Below are positions 50,469 to 57,348 of a stretch of DNA of 57,348 nucleotides, piece by piece (within the stretch, counting starts at the first letter, position 1; every line of letters starts with the position of its first letter). The notes under the pieces are model-generated. The model ran no database searches and was not told where the DNA came from. It worked only from the letters and a program-made list of their open reading frames with translations. A program made the position numbers and the translations under genes. The stretch comes from Methylacidimicrobium fagopyrum (lineage in GTDB: Bacteria; Verrucomicrobiota; Verrucomicrobiia; Limisphaerales; UBA11358), in contig JAMFSJ010000040.1 of NCBI GenBank assembly GCA_026225255.1, positions 1 through 57,348 on the forward strand, in the 5' to 3' direction.

Positions 50469-52013
50469 GTGCCACAAACAATAGGAATTCATGCTGTGGG
50501 TGATGAGCCCCAACGTGAATTCTATTTCCCGTTTCTCAAAACATTCCCGATGCTTTTGCGAGATCAAGAACGGCGGCATCAGCGTAAAATACCGTTGCGC
50601 GATCCAGCGACAGCAACCAATAAGGAGGAGAAAATTGCCGCGTTGATTGACCAACTTGAAACTATTTCCGCGCGTCCCAAAAATGAGTTTTACGCCGACG
50701 ATAGTTTGTCTGGCAGTCCAACGGTTCAGTCACTGGTCAATGAAGGTTGGGATGCCATTGAACCTTTGTTGCAATGTTATGAACATGACGAGCGGCTGAC
50801 ACGAATCATTCCAGTAGATCATTTTAGTTTCAACACTGAACGCCGTATTGTGGCTGTTCGCAGTGTCGCTTATGCAGCGCTGGAAAACATTCTTGAAACC
50901 GCTCAATTTGCACCGCATTTTTCTGGCCGGGAAAATATAGCAGAGAAGGCCGCTATCTACCAAACTTCGGCTTTGGCAATCCAAACTTACTGGAAAAAAT
51001 ATCGCAATTACTCGCGCGATGAACGCCTTTACCGAATATTGAAAGACGATCACGGTCAGTGGCTTGAGGCAGCAACCATTATCGTGCAAACCACAAACAA
51101 TCCAATGCTCGCCGAATCACTACGTTCGAAAAATAATCCTTCAATTTCTGAATTACTTGTCAAACGCGCGGATGATACTTTCGACCAAGGGACAAACAAG
51201 GCAGACGATGCCAGTGCGCTAAACAGCGCTTGCAGCTTGGCTTTTTGTCTGACTCAATGGGATCCTCAAACAGCGTTAAAAACTATTCAGCGATTATGTG
51301 CTTTGTCTTTTGAGAAACTTGCCCCGACAAATTATAGCAGCCTTTTTTCACATCAATATCTGGTCGGCCAATTACCGCAATTAGTCGAATTCAGAGCAAT
51401 AGTCGGCGATACAAACTCGCTTGATGAATATGCCCGATGGCTTCAATCCATAGACCCAGTGCACTTTTTCATGAAAATTGACTCAATATTGAGTCCCGTG
51501 AAACAATTTTCCGAGGCTCAAGCGTGGACCAAGGTGTGGACTTATCTCTTCGATGACGAACAATCCGTATGGTTTAATTATCTTCAGCAACAAAGCACGC
51601 CAAATTCTACGAGCATGAGTTCGCCCACCATAAATGTTGGTGAGTATTTTGGGACACAATTCATAAACAAAATCCCATTTAGGAAGTTTGTGGCCCAGTT
51701 GCTTCATGATAAATCAGCTTGCGGCAAAATAGTCGGTGAAACAGCTCACGGCTACTGGCTTGACGAACGCCTTTCAATCATGCGCCCCTACGGTTTTACG
51801 GTGCCGTCTCCGGCTGATGGTTCTGACATAGACGGAAAGAAATTCCGCACTTGTGATTTTTATGCTTGGCTGTTTTCTAATCGAATTGAAGATGCTTCCG
51901 CCTTTCAACTCTATTGGAACGAAGCTACGCGAGATAATGCAATTATTGCGATTGAGAAAAAATTAGATTCGAACACTGAGATTTTTAAAACGCGTCCTTT
52001 TCAAGAACGTTGA
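50469..52013 (+). CDS. hypothetical helical-repeat protein, 514 aa
   Basis: A GTG start 3 bases after the upstream stop. The sequence is helical: KIAALIDQLETISARPKNEF, EGWDAIEPLLQCYEHDERLT and RRIVAVRSVAYAALENILET resemble HEAT-like repeats of a secreted Verrucomicrobiota/Planctomycetes family of unknown role. Those proteins normally carry their own signal peptide, which is missing here, so this may be a C-terminal piece whose own start was lost, relying on the preceding secreted gene. The remainder is rich in Asp, Asn and Ser. Not assigned. Confidence 0.6.
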   Translation: MPQTIGIHAVGDEPQREFYFPFLKTFPMLLRDQERRHQRKIPLRDPATATNKEEKIAALIDQLETISARPKNEFYADDSLSGSPTVQSLVNEGWDAIEPLLQCYEHDERLTRIIPVDHFSFNTERRIVAVRSVAYAALENILETAQFAPHFSGRENIAEKAAIYQTSALAIQTYWKKYRNYSRDERLYRILKDDHGQWLEAATIIVQTTNNPMLAESLRSKNNPSISELLVKRADDTFDQGTNKADDASALNSACSLAFCLTQWDPQTALKTIQRLCALSFEKLAPTNYSSLFSHQYLVGQLPQLVEFRAIVGDTNSLDEYARWLQSIDPVHFFMKIDSILSPVKQFSEAQAWTKVWTYLFDDEQSVWFNYLQQQSTPNSTSMSSPTINVGEYFGTQFINKIPFRKFVAQLLHDKSACGKIVGETAHGYWLDERLSIMRPYGFTVPSPADGSDIDGKKFRTCDFYAWLFSNRIEDASAFQLYWNEATRDNAIIAIEKKLDSNTEIFKTRPFQER

Positions 52014-52061
52014 TCACGGTTAGGTCAAACAAATTGGTAAAACAATTATCCCGTAATTAAT

Positions 52062-52859
52062 TCACTTCATATTGAAACCGCTCGCGTTCGTGATTTTCCC
52101 CAAGTCACCCGCGTAAAATTTTTCACGATATTCCTCGGTCACAACGAGATGTTTGGGATTGGTTTCTTGGTCGCGTCGCAGAAGAAATTTTAGTTCTTCC
52201 CAATCGTTCGACCAGCGGAAGCCAGTGAAAAATTCGCCGCTGTTGAATTGCGTTTTGTAGAGCGCGCGCTCGGAGTAACAGGTGCCGAGATAAAGATATT
52301 TGGTGCCGCGACCGGAGAAAAACTCCGCCGCCGAGGTCATCATGAACAAACCGAGGCTGCGGTTGAAATAATTCAGGTCGTAAAACGCGTAGTAATAAAA
52401 CGCGAGCGCCGCGTCCTCGACATAAAGGATGGCCGCGCCGATCTCCGCCCCATTTTTTGCGTCGGTATAAACCAGCACGTGCGAGATGACGGGATTACTG
52501 AACAGCGCATCGAGCCGTTCGTAAGTCATGATATCCTTGCCAAAACGCGCGTCGGCGTAGGTCTTGAAAAATTCACGGCGGGCGGGCGTGTAGTCAAATT
52601 GTGCGCGTGGCACGAGTTCCAGATTGATGCCCGCGCCCTTGCGAAGAATTCGGCGGTTCTCGGAGGATGGTTCAAATTTTTCCAAATCCACGCGGATCTG
52701 GCGGCACAGATAAAAGCGATCCATCTGCGGCGTGCCGGGCATGAAACCAGCGTTGAAAAAATCCGACGGCTTTTCGCCCGCCTCCGGCACCGCCCAGATG
52801 ACGTAGGAGTATTGGTATTGCTGGTAATCAGCGTGTTGTTCGGAGAAAAGGAATTTCAC
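52062..52859 (-). CDS. ATE/BPT-like GNAT-fold aminoacyltransferase
   Basis: 265 residues. The N-terminal half has the arrangement of bacterial leucyl/aspartate-tRNA-protein transferases: NAGFMPGTPQMDRFYLCRQI, then RVDLEKFEPSSENRRILRKG. The C-terminal GNAT-type domain shows FYYYAFYDLNYFNRSLGLFM and GTKYLYLGTCYSERALYKTQ, closely like the ATE catalytic region. One Cys of the usual Cys-x-x-Cys near the N-terminus is missing, so N-end-rule tRNA transfer is not certain. It starts 12 bases from a dispersed inverted repeat. Confidence 0.65.
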   Translation of the reverse strand: MKFLFSEQHADYQQYQYSYVIWAVPEAGEKPSDFFNAGFMPGTPQMDRFYLCRQIRVDLEKFEPSSENRRILRKGAGINLELVPRAQFDYTPARREFFKTYADARFGKDIMTYERLDALFSNPVISHVLVYTDAKNGAEIGAAILYVEDAALAFYYYAFYDLNYFNRSLGLFMMTSAAEFFSGRGTKYLYLGTCYSERALYKTQFNSGEFFTGFRWSNDWEELKFLLRRDQETNPKHLVVTEEYREKFYAGDLGKITNASGFNMK

Positions 52860-52870
52860 AATTGTTTAGT

Positions 52871-52980
52871 TAGCCACAGATGGACACGGATGAAACACAG
52901 ATAAGAAATCTAAATAGGATTTTGAAAGCCATCTCAACCGTTTTTTGAATCTGTGTTTCATCTGTGCCCATCTGTGGCTA
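52871..52980. repeat. 32-base inverted repeat, dispersed type
   Basis: Left arm 52871-52902 (TAGCCACAGATGGACACGGA...) and right arm 52949-52980 are complementary at 30 of 32 positions around a 46-base spacer. The right arm supplies the last residues (A-T-D-G-H-R) and the TGA stop of the alanine racemase gene. Related sequence structure is at 55640-55712. Confidence 0.9.
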
Positions 52981-54148
52981 AAATGGTTTGTGCTTTTTGG
53001 GTGGTTATTTTGCCGTTCACGGACTTCCGCCGCAAGCGGAGCCGCCAGTTCGTCAGCACGTCGTAGGTCACGGAATTTTTCAGCTTCGCAATGTCGCGCA
53101 CGGTGATTTCATCCTGGCCTTGCTTGCCCATCAAAACGGCTTCATCCCACATCTGCGCCTGCGGAATATCTGTGATGTCTACCATCAACGCATCCATCGC
53201 GATACCACCGACGAGCGGGGCGCGTTGGCCGTGGATGAGCGCGCAACCTTCGTTGCGCACGCGCGGAAATCCATCGCCATAACCAATCGGCAAAATGGCG
53301 ATGCGCTGTTCAGTCGGCGCGGTATAACGCATGCCGTAGCCGATGACTTCGCCGGGCTCTAATTTTTGGATCGCGGCAATGCGCGCCTTCACGGACATCA
53401 CCGGTTCGATGCCCGGAATCTGCCGGCAAACTTGCGACGGAAAAACGCCGTGCATCAAAATGCCCGTGCGCACCATGTCCAGATGCGCGTGCGGCAAATC
53501 CAGAAAGCCGCCGCTGTTACACGCATGCCGGAGTTTTACGGAAACGCCCTTTTGCTCCAGCGTTTGCAACACTTCGTTAAAGCGCGCGAATTGAAGATTG
53601 GCAAAGGTTTTATCTGTTTCATCGGATTGCGAAAAATGCGTCATCACGCCTTCGAGCAATAAGGATTTTTCCGCGAGAATCGTTTCTATCAGCGGCCACG
53701 CTTCGTCCCAGCGCACGCCATAACGGCTCATGCCCGTGTGAATTTTCAAGTGAACCGGAACTTGCTTGCCGAAATCCGTTGCTAGCTTGGCGAGTGTGCG
53801 GACGTTGTGCGGTTCGTTCACGCAAACGGTTAGATCATGCGCGACGCACCATTCGAGTTCGGCCTCTTGCCGTTCGCCGAGCAACAGCAACGGGGCAGTG
53901 ATGCCATTTTCACGCAAGTGCATCGCTTCTTCCAGTGTGCTCAAACCGAATCCCCACGCGCCTTCTTCGAGCGCGACGCGTGCCACATCGAGCGCGCCGT
54001 GGCCGTAGGCTTCATCCTTTACGACGGCGAGCCAATTCACCGCGCGCGGCAGGTCGGCGCGGATGAGCTGCAGGTTGCGACGCAGTTTGCCGAGGTCAAT
54101 CTCGGTCCACGCCGGGCGCTGCGGAATTTTTTCGGAATACGAATTCAT
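52958..54148 (-). CDS. alr: alanine racemase
   Basis: 396 residues. A PLP-dependent enzyme supplying D-alanine for peptidoglycan. RPAWTEIDLGKLRRNLQLIR is the N-terminal strand; PLP binds Lys44 in AVVKDEAYGHG (the usual VKANAYGHG block with two changes). Other motifs are VHLKIHTGMSRYGVR, HACNSGGFLDLPHAHLDMVR, EVIGYGMRYTAPTEQRIAIL with the catalytic-Tyr region, PIGYGDGFPR and GGIAMDALMVDIT. The ATG is in place. The C-terminus (TQKAQTILATDGHR) extends beyond the conserved TNWRLRLRRK end and its last residues come from an intergenic repeat. Confidence 0.94.
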   Translation of the reverse strand: MNSYSEKIPQRPAWTEIDLGKLRRNLQLIRADLPRAVNWLAVVKDEAYGHGALDVARVALEEGAWGFGLSTLEEAMHLRENGITAPLLLLGERQEAELEWCVAHDLTVCVNEPHNVRTLAKLATDFGKQVPVHLKIHTGMSRYGVRWDEAWPLIETILAEKSLLLEGVMTHFSQSDETDKTFANLQFARFNEVLQTLEQKGVSVKLRHACNSGGFLDLPHAHLDMVRTGILMHGVFPSQVCRQIPGIEPVMSVKARIAAIQKLEPGEVIGYGMRYTAPTEQRIAILPIGYGDGFPRVRNEGCALIHGQRAPLVGGIAMDALMVDITDIPQAQMWDEAVLMGKQGQDEITVRDIAKLKNSVTYDVLTNWRLRLRRKSVNGKITTQKAQTILATDGHR

Positions 54149-54270
54149 CGAACGCGAAAAGTTTTACCGTGAAATCCGCGAAACACACGAAAATTTCGGA
54201 ACAAAATTTTAAATGAGGAAAACAGGAAGTAAGGAACAGAATTTCCTGCCGGCTTGCTTTCCTTATTTAA

Positions 54271-55551
54271 TCAAATGCTTCCCGGCGGCCACAGGCTTTG
54301 GCCGACATCGGTGCGGAAATAGCTGCCGACAACGCGGATTTTGCGGATGTTCGTGTAAGCTTTGGCAATCGCCGCATTCAGCTTAGGCGCGAGAGCAATC
54401 ACATCGGCGATGCGATGGCCGGTGGCGATCAGCTTGCCATCAGTGCCGCGCGCAACTTCGTTCCACCACACGTCGCAATCAAATTTACTCTTTGTTTCCA
54501 GCGGCAAATGCGGCCCGCGCACTTGGGTGAACGGATAACCGTAACCGGCCAAAGTGAGTGAGCAGCCAAAATTCACATTGCGCTGAAACGCGAGTTTCAA
54601 TTTCTCATTTCGCGTCGTTTGCAAAATCGTTTCTACCGGATTTTTCAACATCCGCAAAATCATCGGGCCAGACGTGACGCCAATGCGGATGTTGTATTCG
54701 ATGACGTGCCAAGTGCCGCCGCGTTTGATGGCCGTTACTTGGATCGGCCCATGATAATTCACGGCGCGAAACCACGGCAACAATGGATGCAATAATTCCC
54801 GCGCGAGACCGTATTTGTCCTTTTCATCACGTTCGACGAGTCCGCCGAGCGGCGCGCCGGCGACGATGCCTTGGTTGCCGTTGAACGCATATTTATATTC
54901 CTGATTCGTGACGAGCGAATGGATCTCGCCGCCGCTGACCAGCGCGATGTGTCCGGCCTCGGCGCGCCCCAAATATTCCTGCAAGAAAACGCCTTCGGCA
55001 TAATTGACGTTGCGCAGCCAAGCGCGCGTGTCCGCGACCGTCTCGCATAAAATCGTGTGAATCGGACTCGTCGGTGAGCAAAGCGGATTCTTGATGACGA
55101 ACGGCTGTGGATGTTTCGTGAGAATTTTTTCCGCCTCAATCCGATTCGACGCGACGAACGATTTGGGAAAGGGAACTTTGAACTTAACGCATAGTTCCCG
55201 CGCGAAGTCCCGTTCCCGCTCGATCCGCATCGCTTCGCCCGTCGGTGAAAAAATCCCGACGCCGGATTTTTGCAATTCATCCGCCCACGGCTGCTGCGCC
55301 CAATCAATGGATTGCGGGATGACGACCTTGATTTTATTTTTTTTGATCAGCGGCACCGGACTCACAAACGTCGTGCGCGAAAAAGTTTTGCCCACAAGTG
55401 ATGGCGCAAAATGTCCGTAGTCACGCGTTAGATAAGTCGAAACGTTCGCGCCCGCAGCCGCTAGTGCGCCGCCAATGCTGTGGGCAAACGAGCCAACGCC
55501 AAGAACCATCACCTTGACGGCAGGTTTTGAAATTTGAGTTTTGCGCGGCAT
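54271..55551 (-). CDS. PurD-like ATP-grasp protein
   Basis: 426 residues. ATP-grasp architecture as in phosphoribosylamine-glycine ligase: N-domain VMVLGVGSFAHSIGGALAAA, where PurD has GGREHA; ERERDFARELCVKFKVPFPK, FVIKNPLCSPTSP (nucleotide Lys), EGVFLQEYLGRAEAGHIALV, TNQEYKYAFNGNQGIVAGAP with its Gly-rich loop, and HVIEYNIRIGVTSGPMILRM, in which the PurD LE-N-R-x-GDPE block is altered (no GDPE Asp/Glu). The altered ligands suggest a divergent or repurposed ligase rather than a standard purine enzyme. Ends in GSI. Neighbours are alr and recG, not purine genes. Confidence 0.75.
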   Translation of the reverse strand: MPRKTQISKPAVKVMVLGVGSFAHSIGGALAAAGANVSTYLTRDYGHFAPSLVGKTFSRTTFVSPVPLIKKNKIKVVIPQSIDWAQQPWADELQKSGVGIFSPTGEAMRIERERDFARELCVKFKVPFPKSFVASNRIEAEKILTKHPQPFVIKNPLCSPTSPIHTILCETVADTRAWLRNVNYAEGVFLQEYLGRAEAGHIALVSGGEIHSLVTNQEYKYAFNGNQGIVAGAPLGGLVERDEKDKYGLARELLHPLLPWFRAVNYHGPIQVTAIKRGGTWHVIEYNIRIGVTSGPMILRMLKNPVETILQTTRNEKLKLAFQRNVNFGCSLTLAGYGYPFTQVRGPHLPLETKSKFDCDVWWNEVARGTDGKLIATGHRIADVIALAPKLNAAIAKAYTNIRKIRVVGSYFRTDVGQSLWPPGSI

Positions 55552-55639
55552 AGAATTTGAACCAGTCTTTCGGAAATTTTTCTCCGGCGCAATAAAACCA
55601 TTCCTAAGAAAAAATAAATCCAGATTGTTATCGATAAAA

Positions 55640-55712
55640 TTGCCACAGAGGCACAGAGAACACAGATATTTTGGCAGGAGTTTGCTCTGTGCTCTCGGTG
55701 CCTCTATGGCAA
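55640..55712. repeat. 27-base inverted repeat upstream of recG
   Basis: Arms 55640-55666 (TTGCCACAGAGGCACAGAGA...) and 55686-55712 pair at 24 of 27 positions around a 19-base spacer. The theme (GCCACAGA..CACAG) recalls the repeat at 52871-52980. It lies 65 bases before the recG start and could form a strong hairpin in the leader transcript. Confidence 0.85.
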
Positions 55713-55777
55713 AAACCTGTTTTTCCGCTGCCCATCCGTGATTGAAACCACTCGCTGCCGTTTGTATCGTTCACTCA

Positions 55778-57348
55778 ATGTCGTTGCCGGAAAATATCAC
55801 GTCCCCGCTCGCCTTGCCGATCACCTCGGTCTGGGGCGTGGGCGATGAACGGGCGCGATTGCTGGCGCGGTTGAAGATTTTCACCCTCGAAGATTTGTTG
55901 TTGCACAAACCACGCCGTTACGAAGATCGTCGAAAATTTCTCGCCATCCGCGATTTGAAACTGAAGGAAGCCGCGACGGTGCGCGGAACCATCATCGCCG
56001 CCGGCGTGAAGCGTTTCAAACATGGCACCCGTTCGATGTTTGAATGCGTGTTCGATGACGGCACGGCGCGATTGCATTGTCGCTGGTGGCAGGCGCAGCC
56101 GTGGATGGAAGATTGGTATGCGGTCGGGCGCGAGTTTCTCATTTTCGGCAAACCGGATTCGCTCCGTCCCCGCAAGATTGATTATCCCGAAACCGAACTC
56201 GTCGAGCCGGGCGAAGATGAAATCATTCACGTCAATCGCATCGTGCCGATTCATCCGTTGACGGAAGGTTTGACCGCGCGCGTGATGCGTTCGCTCATCT
56301 GGCACGCGCTGGACAAATTTGAAAATCAAATCGAAGAGCCGATGTGGAGCCAGGTCCAAGTTGAAAGTTCCAAGTTGAAGGTTGAAAAAACTGCGGACGC
56401 ATCGCGCAAAAAATCTGCAACCTTTAACCTGCAACCTGCAACTTTATTGCCCGCCCGCGCCAACGCCATCCGGATGATTCATTTTCCCGAGGAATTGACG
56501 GATGTGGAAATCGCGCGGCAGCGTTTGGCGTTGGACGAATTTGTGGCGCTACAATTTCAAATCCAATCGCGTCGCAAAAAATTTGAAGCGTTGTCGCAAC
56601 CCTTGCCGTGCGGCGGCGATAATCATTTGATGAAACCGTTTCTCACCGAACTCGGCTTCAAATTAACCGACGCGCAAACGAATGTGTTGCGGGAAATCCG
56701 CGCGGATCTGGGCGGCAAACATCCCATGCGACGTCTGTTACAAGGCGATGTTGGTTCGGGAAAAACAGCCGTCGCGGCGTGCGCCGCGTTGATGGCATTG
56801 GAAAGTGGTTTTAATGTGGCGCTGATGGCGCCGACGGAAATTCTCGCAGAACAACATTGCCGTAATTTCACGAAGTGGTTTGAGCCTTTGAGGATCAAGG
56901 TCCAATTGCAAACCGGAAGCCGCAAGGAGGCCGGGTTGCTAGTTGAAGGTTCCAAGTTGAAAGTTGAAAAAGCTCTGGACGCGGCGCCAAAAAAACCTTC
57001 AACCCTCAACCTTCAACCTTCAACTTTATTCATCGGCACGCATGCGTTATTCACCGGCGGCTTTGACATGGCCAAACTCGGTCTGGTGATCATTGACGAA
57101 CAGCACAAGTTTGGTGTGACGCAGCGGGAAGCTTTGGTCCGCAAAGGAAATTATCCGCATCTGCTGGTGATGACGGCGACGCCGATTCCGCGCACGCTCG
57201 CGCTGACTCTGTACGGAGATCTTGAGCTTTCGATCATCGATGAGCTGCCGCCGGGTCGGACGCCGATTCGCACGCGGAGAATGCCCGAGGAGCGGGCGTC
57301 CGAGGTGTGGGAGTTTGTGCGCAAGCAGGTGGCGCTGGGGCGGCAGGC
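55778..57348 (+). CDS. recG: ATP-dependent DNA helicase RecG (3' end missing)
   Basis: Open through the right edge, 523 codons visible. Start is the ATG giving MSLPENITSPL. The wedge/OB region follows (LLLHKPRRYEDRR, GTIIAAGVKRFKHG). Helicase motifs are LTDAQTNVLREI near 297, Walker A LLQGDVGSGKTAVAAC near 324, ALMAPTEILAEQH near 350, IGTHALFTGGF near 419, motif II VIIDEQHKFGV near 437 and LVMTATPIPRTLALTLYGDL near 462. RecG remodels stalled forks and Holliday junctions. Two in-frame insertions with a common SKLKVEK ... NLQP-TL pattern lie near residues 193-224 and 387-418; they come from palindromic DNA elements. The frame is intact through both. Confidence 0.95.
   Translation, partial: MSLPENITSPLALPITSVWGVGDERARLLARLKIFTLEDLLLHKPRRYEDRRKFLAIRDLKLKEAATVRGTIIAAGVKRFKHGTRSMFECVFDDGTARLHCRWWQAQPWMEDWYAVGREFLIFGKPDSLRPRKIDYPETELVEPGEDEIIHVNRIVPIHPLTEGLTARVMRSLIWHALDKFENQIEEPMWSQVQVESSKLKVEKTADASRKKSATFNLQPATLLPARANAIRMIHFPEELTDVEIARQRLALDEFVALQFQIQSRRKKFEALSQPLPCGGDNHLMKPFLTELGFKLTDAQTNVLREIRADLGGKHPMRRLLQGDVGSGKTAVAACAALMALESGFNVALMAPTEILAEQHCRNFTKWFEPLRIKVQLQTGSRKEAGLLVEGSKLKVEKALDAAPKKPSTLNLQPSTLFIGTHALFTGGFDMAKLGLVIIDEQHKFGVTQREALVRKGNYPHLLVMTATPIPRTLALTLYGDLELSIIDELPPGRTPIRTRRMPEERASEVWEFVRKQVALGRQ
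56356..56448. repeat. in-frame palindromic element 1 within recG
   Basis: Left arm of AAGTTGAAAGTTCCAAGTTG type and right arm ending CCTGCAACTTTATT are inverted, AAGTTG-A-GGTT motifs facing their complements. Translated, it reads VESSKLKVEK ... FNLQPATL between the wedge and helicase parts. Confidence 0.8.
56939..57030. repeat. in-frame palindromic element 2 within recG
   Basis: Left arm GTTGAAGGTTCCAAGTTGAA and right arm of CTTCAACCTTCAACTTTATT type are inverted copies. Translated, it gives VEGSKLKVEK ... LNLQPSTL and sits in the loop just before the IGTHAL helicase block. Arm sequences match those of element 1. Confidence 0.85.

Noticed and set aside
52248..52904. 218-codon forward frame over the ATE/BPT-like gene
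   Set aside because: Antisense to a protein with clear conserved motifs, and it runs into the inverted repeat.

Overview
The window looks like chromosomal DNA of a soil or freshwater Verrucomicrobiota, most likely near Pedosphaera/Limisphaerales. The evidence is family composition: paired sigma-70 factor and large Ser/Thr kinase, a lone type II pseudopilin, very large secreted LamG/arabinofuranosidase proteins with a common C-terminal tail, a PA0069-type radical SAM protein, and abundant intergenic palindromes. There is no rRNA gene here, so the assignment is inference.

Layout. 1-5490 is an accessory block against the 3' end of tRNA-Gly(CCC): the tail of a Lys/Ala-rich histone-like protein, a truncated serine recombinase with small genes, and a reverse-strand pair coding a DUF262/HNH nuclease and a PIN-like protein, a candidate defence module. 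5705-9704 is core: glnD, an ECF sigma factor and a DUF2237 gene. 9766-12647 is a decayed tRNA-Ser(CGA) island: the 5' half of the tRNA and a tyrosine-integrase fragment occur twice and bracket a stress-type protein, an alcohol dehydrogenase stub and an NRAMP-like transporter. 12734-16697 holds an ECF factor, its partner kinase and a pseudopilin. 16757-26304 is a secreted arabinan-utilisation block: a triple-LamG protein and two GH51 arabinofuranosidases, one carrying two LamG modules.

26566-36479 is a surface-polysaccharide region: an LtaS-like membrane transferase, six glycosyltransferases and an MsbA-type ABC exporter, with a degenerate internal duplication. 36499-37445 holds DUF167 and an aquaporin. 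37618-38731 carries one good attC site and further attC-like half sites around two reverse-strand genes (VOC protein and unknown), which reads as integron cassettes without an integrase. 38747-43436 holds a TPR lipoprotein, a DUF362 protein, a small conserved protein and purC with a strong terminator. 43529-55551 is mostly housekeeping: radical SAM protein, free-Met-R-sulfoxide reductase, CBM48 protein, rsgA, a tRNA-dihydrouridine synthase, two unknown proteins, an ATE/BPT-like transferase, alanine racemase and a PurD-like ATP-grasp protein. The window ends inside recG.

The most unusual signals are two in-frame palindromic insertions inside recG, a dispersed inverted repeat that supplies the last codons and stop of the alanine racemase gene, the repeated tRNA-Ser/integrase junction, the integron-like cassette pair, and the DUF262-PIN pair.
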